6,611 nucleotides of DNA from Elusimicrobiota bacterium (GTDB lineage Bacteria; Elusimicrobiota; Elusimicrobia; UBA1565; UBA9628), in assembly GCA_023249695.1 (NCBI GenBank), contig JAHFCD010000134.1, positions 1 through 6,611 on the forward strand, given 5' to 3'. Positions 5,863 to 6,611 of the stretch are shown piece after piece (position 1 is the first letter of the stretch; every line of letters starts with the position of its first letter). The notes under the pieces were generated by a model. That model ran no database searches and was not told the origin of the DNA. It was given only the letters and a program-made list of their open reading frames with translations. The position numbers were made by a program, and so were the translations under genes.

Positions 5863-6573
5863 ATGAACGTCGTGACCGTGAAGAAGAATTCCTACGTCGA
5901 AGAGACCCGATTCGGCTGGTGGTTTTTGGGCACCGAGGTCTGGCGGGTGAGCGTGCTCAACCGCGCGCTCGACGATCTGCTGCGGATGCTCCCCCCGATC
6001 GCGGCGCGCTTCCCGGTCATCCTGGACGTCGGCTGCGGCCAAGGCGTTTCGCTGCTGGAGCTGGCCAAGCGCTTCGGGCCGGAAAAAATGATCGCCGTCG
6101 ATCCGGACGCGCCGTCGATCGAAGCGGCGAGAACCAGGACGAAGGACTGCCCGGTGCCGATCGAATGGCTGTGCGTCGACGCCGCGGCGCTCCCGATTCC
6201 CGACGCGTCCGTCGACATGGTCTTCTGCCATCAGACCCTGCACCATATCGTCGGCCAGGAGGCGATGCTCGCGGAGTCCTTCCGGGTGCTGAAGCCGGGC
6301 GGGGTCTTCCTGGTGGCCGAATCCACCAAGGCCTACATCGAGTCCTGGATCATCTACCTGCTGTTCCGCCATCCGATGCACGTGCAGCGGACGGCGGAGG
6401 AGTACGTCGCGATGGCCCGGACCGCGGGCTTCACCGTGTCGCCGGAGAAGATATCCGCGCCCTACCTGTGGTGGAGCCGCTGGGACGTCGGCGCGTTCGA
6501 ATGGTTCGGCTTTCCGGTGCCCGCGGAACGGGAAGAAACCATGGTGAATTTCATCGCGGTCAAGCCGATTTGA
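5863..6573 (+). CDS. Class I SAM-dependent methyltransferase
   Basis: A 236-residue soluble methyltransferase of the UbiE/Methyltransf_11 type. Motif I is DVGCGQG at 55-61 with the acidic end of strand 2 at D80 (AVDPD), the block LPIPDASVDMVFCHQTLHHI at 110-129 covers motif II and the following helix, and RVLKPGG at 141-147 is the usual post-motif. The C-terminal third (150-236) is rich in W, F and Y (WWSRWDVGAFEWFGF, 203-217), as expected of a cap for a hydrophobic or aromatic acceptor. In this context it may methylate the aromatic head of the polyene or an intermediate; carbon versus oxygen methylation cannot be told. It starts 3 bp after the acyltransferase gene and its stop shares a base with a following ATG. 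It could instead act on an unrelated lipid. Confidence 0.88.
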   Translation: MNVVTVKKNSYVEETRFGWWFLGTEVWRVSVLNRALDDLLRMLPPIAARFPVILDVGCGQGVSLLELAKRFGPEKMIAVDPDAPSIEAARTRTKDCPVPIEWLCVDAAALPIPDASVDMVFCHQTLHHIVGQEAMLAESFRVLKPGGVFLVAESTKAYIESWIIYLLFRHPMHVQRTAEEYVAMARTAGFTVSPEKISAPYLWWSRWDVGAFEWFGFPVPAEREETMVNFIAVKPI

Positions 6574-6611
6574 TGAGCCGTCGACCGCTCCGATGCGCTG
6601 GGACGCCGCTA
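6573..6611 (+). CDS. Start of a further downstream gene, cut by the window edge
   Basis: Two ATGs after the methyltransferase are open to the edge. The one at 6573 overlaps the TGA stop by one base (TGATG) and reads MSRRPLRCAGTPL. The one at 6593 is in another frame and reads MRWDAA, like the first residues of the LpxL-type protein (MRWDSA). Neither has a clear ribosome binding site, so I cannot choose between them or name a product. The tight junction suggests the operon goes on. Confidence 0.3.
   Translation, partial: MSRRPLRCAGTPL
6593..6610 (+). repeat. 18-bp near-perfect direct repeat, copy 2
   Basis: ATGCGCTGGGACGCCGCT, one mismatch from 4942-4959, in both cases just at or near the start of a gene. 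Confidence 0.5.

Noticed and set aside
5014..6381. A minus-strand open frame of 455 codons across the acyltransferase and methyltransferase genes
   Set aside because: It spans two well-supported plus-strand genes, has no recognisable domain and shows the H/R/Q/G-rich composition of an antisense shadow.
1..6611. CRISPR arrays, tRNA/rRNA genes, insertion sequences or factor-independent terminators
   Set aside because: No regularly spaced repeats, RNA-gene features, transposase motifs or GC stem followed by a T run were seen.

Overview
The window is a densely packed block of genes on one strand of a high-GC bacterial genome. I read it as the front half of an aryl-polyene (APE)-type type II polyketide cluster, the kind that makes membrane-bound, carotenoid-like aryl polyene pigments in Gram-negative bacteria. 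An LpxL/HtrB-type acyltransferase together with the APE-type gene set points to a Gram-negative host. The sequence does not let me name a phylum: gene order is like proteobacterial APE loci, but such loci have also been reported in other phyla.

Layout, all on the plus strand. Positions 1-84 are a short leader with A+T-rich promoter-like words and nested dyads. Then come: a ketosynthase-like protein without the catalytic cysteine (85-813); a PlsC-type acyltransferase (806-1582); two dissimilar acyl carrier proteins (1569-1865 and 1855-2115); a four-helix membrane protein of the COG4648 type (2118-2570); an AMP-forming aryl/acyl ligase fused to a hotdog dehydratase (2557-4227); a family 2 glycosyltransferase with a TTG start (4220-4969); an LpxL-type acyltransferase (4942-5859); and a class I SAM methyltransferase (5863-6573). 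The start of one more gene lies at the right edge. Every junction is an overlap of 8-28 bp or a gap of 2-3 bp, and I saw no terminator, so this is almost certainly one translationally coupled operon.

Proposed teamwork (inference from family knowledge). The ligase domain activates an aromatic acid and loads it on a carrier protein. A catalytic ketosynthase, which is not in this window, would pair with the cysteine-less partner to extend the chain. The fused dehydratase removes water from the 3-hydroxyacyl intermediates. The methyltransferase may decorate the aromatic head. The glycosyltransferase and two acyltransferases would tie the polyene to a glycan/lipid anchor. The active ketosynthases, ketoreductase, thioesterase, LolA-like protein, MMPL-type exporter and any aromatic-acid-forming enzyme expected of such a cluster are absent here and should lie downstream or elsewhere.

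The most distinctive points are the ligase-dehydratase fusion, the glycosyltransferase and acyltransferase as two overlapping genes (I recall them as fused in some APE loci), the dyad-rich leader, and an 18-bp near-repeat at the start of the LpxL-type gene and the right edge of the window.
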